Source: Hahella sp. CCB-MM4 | GTDB lineage: Bacteria; Pseudomonadota; Gammaproteobacteria; Pseudomonadales; Oleiphilaceae | DNA length: 64,000 bases | Direction of reading: 5' to 3' | NCBI RefSeq assembly: GCF_002260525.1 | Contig: NZ_MRYI01000005.1 | Location: forward strand, 1 to 64,000 | Notes under the pieces: generated by a model | What the model was told of the DNA's origin: nothing | Seen by the model: the letters and a program-made list of their open reading frames with translations, nothing else | Databases searched by the model: none | Made by a program: the position numbers and the translations under genes | Shown here: one piece after another, positions 17,701 through 26,200 of the stretch | Position numbering within the stretch: position 1 is the first letter of the stretch | Layout: every line of letters begins with the position of its first letter

Positions 17701-20700
17701 ACTGCGATCAAGAAACTGGCCAAACAGCGAGTTTAGAACAACATCCACTCCCGCCTGCTCACCTGGAGAAGTGGTCGAATCCATCATGCGCTCGGCGAAA
17801 TCCAGGCGGGAACAATCGAAAACCTGTTCAATCCCCAGGGATCTCAAATAGTCTCTTTCGGCTTCGGTCTCCGCCGTCGCCACTACGCTGGCTTTGGCTC
17901 GCAAGGCCAAGCGAAGAGCGGCAAGACCAACGGGGCTGGCAGCCTGATGGATTAATATTCTTTCCCCCGCCCTGATTCGCGCCAGATGATGTAGAGCATA
18001 CAATGCTTCCGCATAAGGTCCGGCCATAGCGGCGGCTTGCGCCATGGTGACACCTTCCGGTTTACAGATGACGGAGGAGACATCCGCCGTTACCTGGGAA
18101 CAAGCTCCCTGCTGACTGAGTCCGAAAACCGGCTGGCCGATCGCTAACGACTCAGTCCCCGCGCCGACAGAAGCAATGCTTCCCGCATAACCGACCACTG
18201 TTGATCGATCACCCGACAAGGCCGCGCTGGCGCAGGCAACATTAATGGCAACGTTCTGAGGACCTGCCTCCACCGGCTCTCGGATCCGGCGCTCCAATGT
18301 CACGACATCTCCCGAAGAGGCGTTCAGATGAACGCCAAAACAGCGGGATGGCGAGATACGGGTGGGGGCATGCGCATATTGCTCCAATCGTGCAGGTAAA
18401 AGGCGCTGCAAACGATGCACAAACCGTCCTTGCTCTCGTAGAGCCACTTCGGCTTCACGAGATTGCCGTGTCAGCTCCTGGGACAACTGCTCAATCACCC
18501 GGTCCGACACGGCCATATCCAGGTCAACCAACTTCACCAGATATTCCGAGTGCTCAGAGCCATAGACCCGACCGAATCCCCACATGGCGGCCTGCACCGG
18601 TTGCGGGGTGAAATTATCTTCCGGAATACGGTGAGCTGCCTGCGACACCAACACGACCTGCGCCAGTTGTTTCCAGCTCACCTGGTCAATCGCCTGGGCC
18701 AGTATCATTGGCGTGATCACCGTATACTCACACGCCTCCATGGGGTCACCCAGAAGCGCATCCTCAACACTCTTAACACCCTGGCCGTTCAGGTAAACAA
18801 TACCGTGACAGGTGTCAGCCACTTCCTGGAAAGTGCTTATCAATGTCGATTTATTGCGGGCTTGCTCGGAATTGAGCAGAACTATCCGATGCCCCTGGGA
18901 TTCCATACACTCCGCCAATCCTTCGGCGACTCCTTCTTGGTAAGTCAGTACGATCCAGGATTGGGGTGGAGTTTCAGGTAGCTCTGGCATTTCCGCCGAA
19001 AGCTCCTGCGCTTGCCATTGGAAGTCGTAGAGAGCTTCCCCGACGCCAGACATCTGGTCGCGAGTGCGTATGGCCTTTAACTCAACGCCGAGCACTTCCA
19101 CCAGCACCTGGCCTTCCGCATTACAGATCGATAAATCACCGATAAAGCTCTGATCATCCTTGTACAGGGTTTTCATATGGCCGAAGCAGCGCACCGGAGG
19201 AACACCGAAATAATTGATACGGCGGATATTCACCGGCAGATAGCCATGATTGAGAATGGGGAAGACACTCTGGAACGCGGCATCCAACGAGCAAGGATGA
19301 AGTAGATAGGCATGATTTCCTTCACCCATGGACGTTGGCCAACGGAATTCCACCAGAACCTCCCGCTCGTCGTAGCAGGCATTTTCCACACCTTGAAAAA
19401 CTCCCTGGTAGGTCAGCCCCAATTCCGCGCAATGGGCATAGAAACTTTGCTTGTCCATGGTTTGGGTCAGCCTTTCCTGCAATGTTCCCAAAGGCACGGG
19501 CATAACAGGCGGCATTGGCTCTACTTCGCTGATCTCTCCTTCGCTGTAGGCTTCCCATTGCGACCCTCCCGCCGCCATCGCATGTATCCGGAAGCGTTTT
19601 TCCAACTCATCAAAGGTCGTCTCAATAACGGCTTCCTTGTCCGGCTTTAGGAAAAATGCTTTCCTGAATACCAAATTTTCCAGCGTTACGTAGCGCTGCT
19701 TTAATTCGTGGCGCGCCAGAGCTAATCCTGCCTCGACATAAGCCGCACCGGGATAGACCGTGACACCATCCACCTGGTGATCAGCAATATAGGCTTCTTC
19801 CGCCAGATCCAGGCGCTTTTGCCACACGGGCATCGTGGACGCGAACCTGGCGCCCAACAAAGGGTGTACCGGTTCAGAAAAACCACCGCCCTGGGTTAGG
19901 TTTTTCAGGCGGGTTTGTCGGGCTTCTTCTGACTCATTCCAATAGGATTGATGCTGCCAGCGATAGCCCGGCAGGCTCACCAGCTGTCCCGCACCGGGGT
20001 ATAACAACTGCCAATCCAACGGATATCCCCCGGTATGCAGCTCTGCCAGCATCTGCTGCATACGCAGATCACCCTCCTGTCCCCGACGTAAGGTGGAGAC
20101 ACAAAGGGAAGACTCATCCATGGCACTGACATTCTTCTGTACCGAACCGGATAATGCAGAGTGAGGTGCCACCTCCAGGAACACCCGCACGCCCTGCTCC
20201 GCAATCTGTTCGATAGCATCCTTAAAGCGGACCGGCTCGCGTACGTTGTCGGCCCAATATTCCGGACTCCAGTCCTCTGGACCGGTCAACCTGCCGGATA
20301 CCGTGGAATAGAGAGGGACATTCGGTTCTCGAACCTCAATACCCTGCAACACATCGATTAACGGCTCTCTTAACTGATCCATCACCGGGCTGTGATAAGG
20401 AACGCCCACATTCAGAAAGCGGCAGAACTTACCCGCCTGCTCCAATTGCTCCGATATCCGGGTCAGGGTATTTTCATCGCCGGCCAGAGTCAGCGCTTCT
20501 TCACTGTTGACCGCCGCAATAGAAATCAGATCCTCTTTCCCTCTCAAATAGGGCAACAGATCCTTTTCAGACAAACCTACCGCCAGCATTTTGCCGGTGC
20601 CCTGAGTCGTCTGCTGAAGACGACTCCGGTGGTAGATAATCCTGATGGCATCTTCAAAGCTGTACACACCAGCCACATAGGCTGCAGCCACTTCCCCGGC

Positions 20701-22728
20701 GCTATGGCCCACGATGCAATCAGGCTTGATTCCCCAGGATTTCAATAACGCTGACAGCGCCACCTGGATGGCAAATATTCCCGGCTGGGCAACCTCGGTT
20801 TCGTCCACCCGGTGGTGCTCGGAATCGTCAAATATCGCCTCCAGCAAAGACCATCCGGCATAGCCACGAAATGCAGAGTCACAGCGGTCCAATACCTCAC
20901 GAAATACCGGCTCTACCGCGTACAGACTCCTGCCCATGCCCGCCCATTGGGTCCCCATACCCGCATATACAAAACATATGAGATCTCCCAGCTCGGAATT
21001 GGCCTTGGCCTGAATGGTTCCGGGATTGGCTTTTCCTTCGATGACGTCCTGTAAATGGTCCAACAGTTGGGCTTTATCTCCAGCGATCGCTGCCAGGCGG
21101 TGGGGATGATGTTCACGCTTCACTGCGGCGGTATAACAAATATCATGTAAAGCCACCTCCCCTGCCCCAAGCACGGGATCCTCACTGGCCAGAAAATCGC
21201 GCAAGGCCGCGGCTTGACCCTTTAATCCCTGTTCGGTTTTGGAACTGATCAATAACGTTTTATGGAGACCATTAAGGACCGGAGCCTGGCTATTGGCGTG
21301 CTGACGCGCCATAGGTGCTTGCTCAAGAACAAGGTTCGCGTTGGTACCGCCAAAGCCGAATGAATTGACGACCGCCCGACGCGGCATCCCCTCCTGGTCT
21401 GGCCATGGCCAGTTATGACTGGCGATATCCACATTAAGTGATTGCAGATCGATCGCAGGATTAGTCTGGTGATAGTGGATATTGCCGGGCACAAGACCTT
21501 CGTTCATTGCCAGCACAGTTTTGATCAGACCGGCCATTCCGGCTGTGGCTTCCGTATGGCCGATATTGCTTTTCACCGAACCGATCAAACAGCGGGGACG
21601 GTTGCCCTCTCTGGGGCCAAAGGTCTGGCCCAGGGCATTGACCTCAATCGGGTCACCCACAGCGGTGCCTGTACCATGAGCTTCCACATACTGAATATCC
21701 TCGCTGGATACTCCCGCCCGGTTCAGGTTAAGTCGCAGCAGCTTTTTCTGGGACTCCCCATTGGGTACGGTAATCCCCACCGTCTGCCCGTCCTGGTTAA
21801 CTCCGGTGGCTTTGATCACTGCCAGAATCCGGTCCCCGTCACGCTGGGCATCAGACAATGTTTTCACCACCACCCAGGCAGCACCTTCACTGCGCACATA
21901 ACCATTGGCAGACGCATCAAAACTCTTACAGCGCCCGTCCGGCGACAGCATGGAAGCCTTACAGATCGACATGGTCAATTCGGGACGCAGCAGAATATTC
22001 ACCCCGCCGGCCAGCGCCAACCGACTGTCTCCGTTCAATAGCGCCTTACAGGCCATATCCAACGCCACCAGGGAAGAGGAGCAGGCGGTATCCAGTGTCA
22101 CGCTGGGGCCGGTGAAATCAAACACATAGGAAATCCGGTTCGCTGTCAGCGTCATGGAAGGACCGGTCGCGGAATGGCTGGACATCAGGTTATGGGCATT
22201 GGATTCCAACTGAACCTGTTCATAATCGTGCATGAACTGGCCCACATAGACCGCGGTATCACTGCCCTTCAAATCCCCGGCCCGAATGCCGGCGTCCTCA
22301 AAGGCTTCATAAGCCAGCTCCAGCAGCCAGCGGTGCTGGGGATCGATAAAGGGAGCTTCTTTGGGCGAGATACCGAAGAACTGGGGGTCAAACTGATCCA
22401 GTCCTTGAATAAACCCGCCCCGGCGAACATACATACGGTTGGGCTTTTCCCTGTCCGCATCGTAATAGGCACCGATATCCCAACGGTCTTCAGGCACCTC
22501 CACAATGCCGTCACCACCGTTGATAAGAAACTTCCAGAATTCCCGGGAATTCTTCACATCACCTGGCAGTCGGCATGACATACCGACAATGGCGATGTCC
22601 TGATCGCTCCTCTTTACGACATCGTTACCCTTTACAACATCACTGCCCTTTACAACATCATTGCCTGCTACAACATCTGTTCCAGGGATCCGGGTAGCCC
22701 CTGCAGGGCTGGTATGCTTTTGGCTCAT
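14761..22728 (-). CDS. Highly reducing type I polyketide synthase with terminal condensation domain
   Basis: A single-module megasynthase of 2655 residues. After four hexapeptide repeats, the KS (about 45-470) shows DTACSSS, EAHGTGT and KSNIGH, all intact. The AT (about 570-890) has GHSAGE and an unusual PYHSP specificity segment. The DH (about 970-1250) has DHQVDG....YPG and LHPCSLDAAF. A structural KR half (about 1260-1500) precedes an ER (about 1510-1830) whose nucleotide loop reads HQAASPVGLAA. The KR (about 1860-2060) has TGGLGGLG, FSSIAS and SNYAAAN. The ACP (about 2090-2170) has YGMNSLMA with the carrier Ser. The C-terminal 450 residues are a condensation/acyltransferase domain with HHFVADGMS. 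No methyltransferase or thioesterase is present. The architecture resembles iterative highly reducing synthases, with the C domain as a likely release or esterification step. GGAG before ATG 22728 sets the start. Confidence 0.92.
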   Translation of the reverse strand: MSQKHTSPAGATRIPGTDVVAGNDVVKGSDVVKGNDVVKRSDQDIAIVGMSCRLPGDVKNSREFWKFLINGGDGIVEVPEDRWDIGAYYDADREKPNRMYVRRGGFIQGLDQFDPQFFGISPKEAPFIDPQHRWLLELAYEAFEDAGIRAGDLKGSDTAVYVGQFMHDYEQVQLESNAHNLMSSHSATGPSMTLTANRISYVFDFTGPSVTLDTACSSSLVALDMACKALLNGDSRLALAGGVNILLRPELTMSICKASMLSPDGRCKSFDASANGYVRSEGAAWVVVKTLSDAQRDGDRILAVIKATGVNQDGQTVGITVPNGESQKKLLRLNLNRAGVSSEDIQYVEAHGTGTAVGDPIEVNALGQTFGPREGNRPRCLIGSVKSNIGHTEATAGMAGLIKTVLAMNEGLVPGNIHYHQTNPAIDLQSLNVDIASHNWPWPDQEGMPRRAVVNSFGFGGTNANLVLEQAPMARQHANSQAPVLNGLHKTLLISSKTEQGLKGQAAALRDFLASEDPVLGAGEVALHDICYTAAVKREHHPHRLAAIAGDKAQLLDHLQDVIEGKANPGTIQAKANSELGDLICFVYAGMGTQWAGMGRSLYAVEPVFREVLDRCDSAFRGYAGWSLLEAIFDDSEHHRVDETEVAQPGIFAIQVALSALLKSWGIKPDCIVGHSAGEVAAAYVAGVYSFEDAIRIIYHRSRLQQTTQGTGKMLAVGLSEKDLLPYLRGKEDLISIAAVNSEEALTLAGDENTLTRISEQLEQAGKFCRFLNVGVPYHSPVMDQLREPLIDVLQGIEVREPNVPLYSTVSGRLTGPEDWSPEYWADNVREPVRFKDAIEQIAEQGVRVFLEVAPHSALSGSVQKNVSAMDESSLCVSTLRRGQEGDLRMQQMLAELHTGGYPLDWQLLYPGAGQLVSLPGYRWQHQSYWNESEEARQTRLKNLTQGGGFSEPVHPLLGARFASTMPVWQKRLDLAEEAYIADHQVDGVTVYPGAAYVEAGLALARHELKQRYVTLENLVFRKAFFLKPDKEAVIETTFDELEKRFRIHAMAAGGSQWEAYSEGEISEVEPMPPVMPVPLGTLQERLTQTMDKQSFYAHCAELGLTYQGVFQGVENACYDEREVLVEFRWPTSMGEGNHAYLLHPCSLDAAFQSVFPILNHGYLPVNIRRINYFGVPPVRCFGHMKTLYKDDQSFIGDLSICNAEGQVLVEVLGVELKAIRTRDQMSGVGEALYDFQWQAQELSAEMPELPETPPQSWIVLTYQEGVAEGLAECMESQGHRIVLLNSEQARNKSTLISTFQEVADTCHGIVYLNGQGVKSVEDALLGDPMEACEYTVITPMILAQAIDQVSWKQLAQVVLVSQAAHRIPEDNFTPQPVQAAMWGFGRVYGSEHSEYLVKLVDLDMAVSDRVIEQLSQELTRQSREAEVALREQGRFVHRLQRLLPARLEQYAHAPTRISPSRCFGVHLNASSGDVVTLERRIREPVEAGPQNVAINVACASAALSGDRSTVVGYAGSIASVGAGTESLAIGQPVFGLSQQGACSQVTADVSSVICKPEGVTMAQAAAMAGPYAEALYALHHLARIRAGERILIHQAASPVGLAALRLALRAKASVVATAETEAERDYLRSLGIEQVFDCSRLDFAERMMDSTTSPGEQAGVDVVLNSLFGQFLDRSIRVLKPLGRFVQLRPLDGSGALLGRRLAEKQISYHRLDLSVLLECQPELVCELLHQVSSLMQDDELKLPDTWAIPVSRDSVLLEELPSNTVPVLVFNGEPAFAVAGIEPQVVNDRGTYLITGGLGGLGLEMMEWLVRESASSIVLVGRRAPSEAAMDKISRARLQGVRVEVIQGDISIAEDVAGIVEQVQSRMKPLAGILHSAGVLDDGVIQQQTTERFHKVLAPKVLGAWNLHQQTLHLDLDFFVCFSSIASVVGWAGQSNYAAANAFMDGLAEYRRSLGLPALSVNWGPWSDAGMAANLDDRDQQRMRDAGMTPLDTDRGIQALSLLLTYRVVQAGVFDLDWSRIARQYPAPEQKTLLAGFFAQDNQDNRVRFIETLTKADPKQRLLMLRKKLQDMLADVLGIDSAEGIEIHQNVFDYGMNSLMAMDFRNQLQHVLKIKMPSTIVMQHPTIKAMAGAILEGPLLEVLSGQVEVEKDLLMWDPQNPEINTSHELTGELPFTAKVIHWMRQKKRIVNVSVLIEFADDGFDLAALETALKILFSYHDGSRLQVSWPGDNEAEWKQQIAPSQPTLHIPRYDWRGLGYEEGVAHMQETNYGLHEQWKFEIGDPLYRLAYHQIDAANPHRFLLVFHHFVADGMSMKIFAQGLERLYDQVRRKQAVTMPPKGHSLVEWNKSIHQFANTTAADQLDYWLDKMNQAQETLFESDYPVVEERQPEHKDFRLITLDRETTRGLLNLCRDKAFELTDITVYAVMRAFNQRTQSDQLWADLVIHARHNVIENVEIPELFGQINETSSILFDLDPNLSITEQLVSLSEQRLNLPNAGVGLKALKYLHADPEVQKQIDNDLMPQVEINCDFMKYEAAGDWLKVAPEGPGHTPEPFIEDPEVHQHEFYINGRLTEGEMSLACYYYRNTFTDDTVERLLQEAESVLKKLSDIPRRDLSEQIQQAEKSTGVNRVGQDSTGLSPASEETLEALAKS
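22606..22677 (-). repeat. Coding minisatellite, four 18-base units at the PKS N-terminus
   Basis: Four tandem 18-base units encode DVVAGN, DVVKGS, DVVKGN and DVVKRS just before the KS domain. Codons are shared between units, so this is a DNA-level tandem repeat able to slip without breaking the frame. It lies in a predicted flexible linker. Confidence 0.85.
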
Positions 22729-23008
22729 TTGCACCACTCCATGTCATGATTGATCTGATACCCGCGCAAACTTCCTTTTTCATGAGTGGTTCCCTACCGC
22801 ATCAATCACCAGACAACCAGTGACGGAAAATGCATCAGATACTTCCATACATCATCCTGATAACGCTCCTGCTATGCGGCTGTGTTCCGCTAGCCAGTCA
22901 CATGAGTTGTTGGTGACTTTCTATTTTATTTTCCAATCAGATTACTCGGACGCTCCTTTAACTCATCCTCCAGGGCAAAAAAAAATTGGGAGTAGTCCAT
23001 TTGCACGA

Positions 23009-23048
23009 GGGGAACGAGGGGAGTTTAAGGGGGGGGATACCCCGGGGG
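23009..23048 (+). other. G-run cluster with G-quadruplex potential
   Basis: Four G runs (23009-23012, 23018-23021, 23029-23036, 23044-23048) are separated by loops of 5-7 bases, matching the standard quadruplex pattern on the plus strand. It is in the 500-base gap between the PKS gene (start 22728) and the RND-MFS gene (end 23236). A related G-rich stretch lies at 28888-28917. The gap otherwise holds only the terminator at 23084-23115 and no convincing gene. Confidence 0.5.
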
Positions 23049-23083
23049 AGATGAGGAACGGCAGGGGATTTCAAGGACAAAAA

Positions 23084-23115
23084 AAACCGCGACTCACGAA
23101 TGCAAATCACGGTTT
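23084..23115 (-). terminator. Terminator of the adaptor-RND-MFS operon
   Basis: AAACCG (23084-23089) pairs with CGGTTT (23110-23115) with two further pairs inside. On the minus strand it is followed by a run of eight T residues (plus-strand A run 23079-23086), about 120 bases downstream of the RND-MFS stop codon. Confidence 0.6.
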
Positions 23116-23235
23116 ACCAATGTCTTTAAGCTAGCCAGAATCCCAAGATTGAATTCAGCTATAATATTTTTGATAACTGTCTATCTAAGTGGCTTTTTAC
23201 CTATAGGAATTATCTTTATGAAATTATTGTGACAG

Positions 23236-26200
23236 TCAGGCAGCCTGAGAATATGTCTGAAGCTCTGGAATCTGCTCAATATCCGCTGGAGGAATATCCC
23301 CCATGCCCCGAACAGAGGGCATTGTGAGCCCCAGCGAAGTCAAAAGAATCACAATCAAGCCTGCGCCACTGATTGCCGTACCAACCGAAGTCAGATCAAT
23401 AACATACCCTGTAATGGCTGAGGAAATGGGCATGAGCCCAAGAATACAGAACATCAGAATACTCATGACTCTGCCCATATAGGTATCCGGGGTGCGGGCC
23501 TGAAACCAGGTGGTGCCGGCGATCATGATAATACCGCCACAGATCCCCGTCGCCATTTGAAGAGCGCAGGCATTAATCAAACTCTCGGTCTGTCCCAGAC
23601 AGAAGAAACTCACGCCACTAACCAGATCACAGCAGAGCACCACAATTCCCAGCTTTGGCGCGCCATTGATCCGGGTCATGGCGATGATGGCACCGATCAC
23701 TGTGCCAATGCCCACCATCGCATAGAGCCCGCCATAAGCGGCTTCAGACAAATCCAAGACATTCTTGGTATAAAGCGGTAGTGCCGCCAGCATGGTTCCG
23801 TGGATACATAGCGACACCAGGATCAGATACCCCAGCACCATTCGAATACCCCGGTCATGCCAACAGAAGATAAACCCACGCGATACCATTCTATAGAGAT
23901 TCATCTCCCTCACCGGTTTGATATGCACCCGTATTGATGACAACAACAAAATAGAAAGCATCAGCCCCACAGCATCTACCATGAACGCCATGGCAAAGCT
24001 CTTATAGTCAGTCAGTTCATCCGGTACCTCGGTATACTGACGCCCCATCCATAACAGCAATCCCGCCAGCACCGGGCCAATCACCTGAGCCACCTGCCCG
24101 GTTCCCATCACCAGCCCATTGCCACGCCCCAGTTCTTCAGACGGGAGCAGCGCAGGCAGCACCGACTGGGAAGCCGGCATGGAGACCGAACCAAACGTAC
24201 CGAACATGAGTGCGAACACATAGATCATCCACAATGGGGTGTATTCCATGTACACCAGTGCGGCAAAGCTGGCCAGCGACAACATGAACAGCGTCCGGCT
24301 GACCATCAACACACGAATGGGTGATAACCGATCCGCCAGCGCACCACCAAACAGAATAAAGAAACCATGGGGCAAACTCAGCGTGGCGAGCACTGTGCTG
24401 GTGATAATGGCATCATCATCGGTCAGGGACAGTACCAGCCAGGGCAGCGCCACGGTGGTAAAAAAACTGCCGATCTGGGCGATACCGGTACCTGCCCAGT
24501 GCAACTTGAAATCCAGGTTGGTCAGCATGAACCCTTTTCGAATCTGATCTTCGGACTCCACGGTGAACATATTGTAGAGAATGGGCACGACCAGCAGGCT
24601 CAACAGCGTGGATAGCCCCAATCCGCCAATGAGTGCCCAGCCCATCGGCGCCCACATGTCTGATCCGGACAAGGTCAACGGCAGCAGTCCACCAATGGTG
24701 GTAACCGTCGTCAGCAAAATCGGCGTCAACCGAACACAACCCGCGTTACAGATCGCCTCTCGCCGATGGACACCGGAGGCAATCTGCTGGTTGGCATAAT
24801 CGATGAGAATAATGGCATTGTTCACCACAATCCCCATCAAAGAGGTCAACCCAACGAAAGCCGTAAAGGAAAACGTCAGGCCGGTGACATAAAGCGCCAG
24901 AATGGTGCCGGTCATGGCAAAGGGAATGGCGGAGAAAATAATCAGTGGCTGGCTCAGCGATCGGAACTGCGCCACCAGCACGGCAAATATACCCAACATA
25001 GCAATAAAGATGGCCTTCAGCAGTGCCCCAAAGCCTTCGTCCCGATTTTCTTCTTCACCGCCGAAGTTATAACTGACGCCTCTTGGCAAGTGCAGTTTTT
25101 TCAATTGTTCATCGAGTTCTTCCACAACATCCGCCACGTTGTAGTCGGGCAGGACATCTGACGATACCGGCGATACCCGCTGCATATCGATGTGTTGCAA
25201 CCGGGTCAGAGAGGTCTGCAATTTAAGTTCGGCAATCTGGCCGAACGGCACCATCACACCGGTAGCCGTGGGAATCTGTAAGTAGGACAGAGCCTCAATA
25301 TCCGGTTCCGTCGACTCGATCACCTGTTCTGCAGCCCCTAAAGGTAGAGACACCCGCAGCCTGATCGGATAGTTATCGCCGTTTGCCTGCTTGAAGGTCC
25401 CGATCTCACTCCCTACCAGGGTAGCCCGCACAGCCCGGTCAATCGTGTCCAGCGAAATACCCAACAATGCAGCTTTCTCCCGGTTGATCTCCACTTTAAG
25501 ATCGATCCGGTTCATACCGATAGGGTTACTGATATCGACGGTCCCCTCGGTTTTCCGCATCACGGCTTCCACCTGTTTCGCCGCATGACGAATATCCGCC
25601 AGATTGTCGCCGATCACTCGCACGGTGATCGGAGCCCCCGAAGGTGGCCCCTGGTGAAACTCACGCACCCTGGCTTTCAATCCCGGTAACCGGGCGTAGC
25701 GCTCCCGCAGTTGCGCGACATAGGGTTCGACGACATCCAGTTCTGACTGATTCAGCCGGACAAACAGTTGTCCATAGTTGGCTCCCTGGCCTCCACGGCC
25801 CTCGTTATAGTAGATACGGGGATTTCCCTGCCCCACATTGACGGCCACATTCTCCACCAGGGCATCCCGCTCCAGTTCACCGGCCAGTCCCAGAGCTGAC
25901 TGCTCCATGTCTTCGAAGCGGGTTCCTTCCGGCGCTTCCAGATTGATCAGCAGCATCGGTTTCTCCGCTTTGGGAAACATGCTGACGCCCACTTCGGAGA
26001 ACAGATTGAGCGTGCCCACCAGAAATACCACAGCCACCAACAACACTCTGAGCGGGCGGTCCAAGGCCGCATTGAGCCAGCGGCGATAGCGGTGTTCGGC
26101 AAAGTGATCCAGACGACGCTGAACCGGCGTTTCCCGGTGTTGCCGGGCAAGGAACCTCCCGGCCAGTAACGGCGTCACCGTGAGTGCCACCAGCAGACTG

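Noticed and set aside
15802-22578. Many long antisense frames (100-200 codons) opposite the PKS
   Set aside because: Shadows of a high-GC coding strand; no start signals and no domain patterns.
22820-23134. 104-codon plus-strand frame in the PKS-RND gap
   Set aside because: Low complexity, crosses the G-run cluster and terminator, no ribosome site or recognisable motif.
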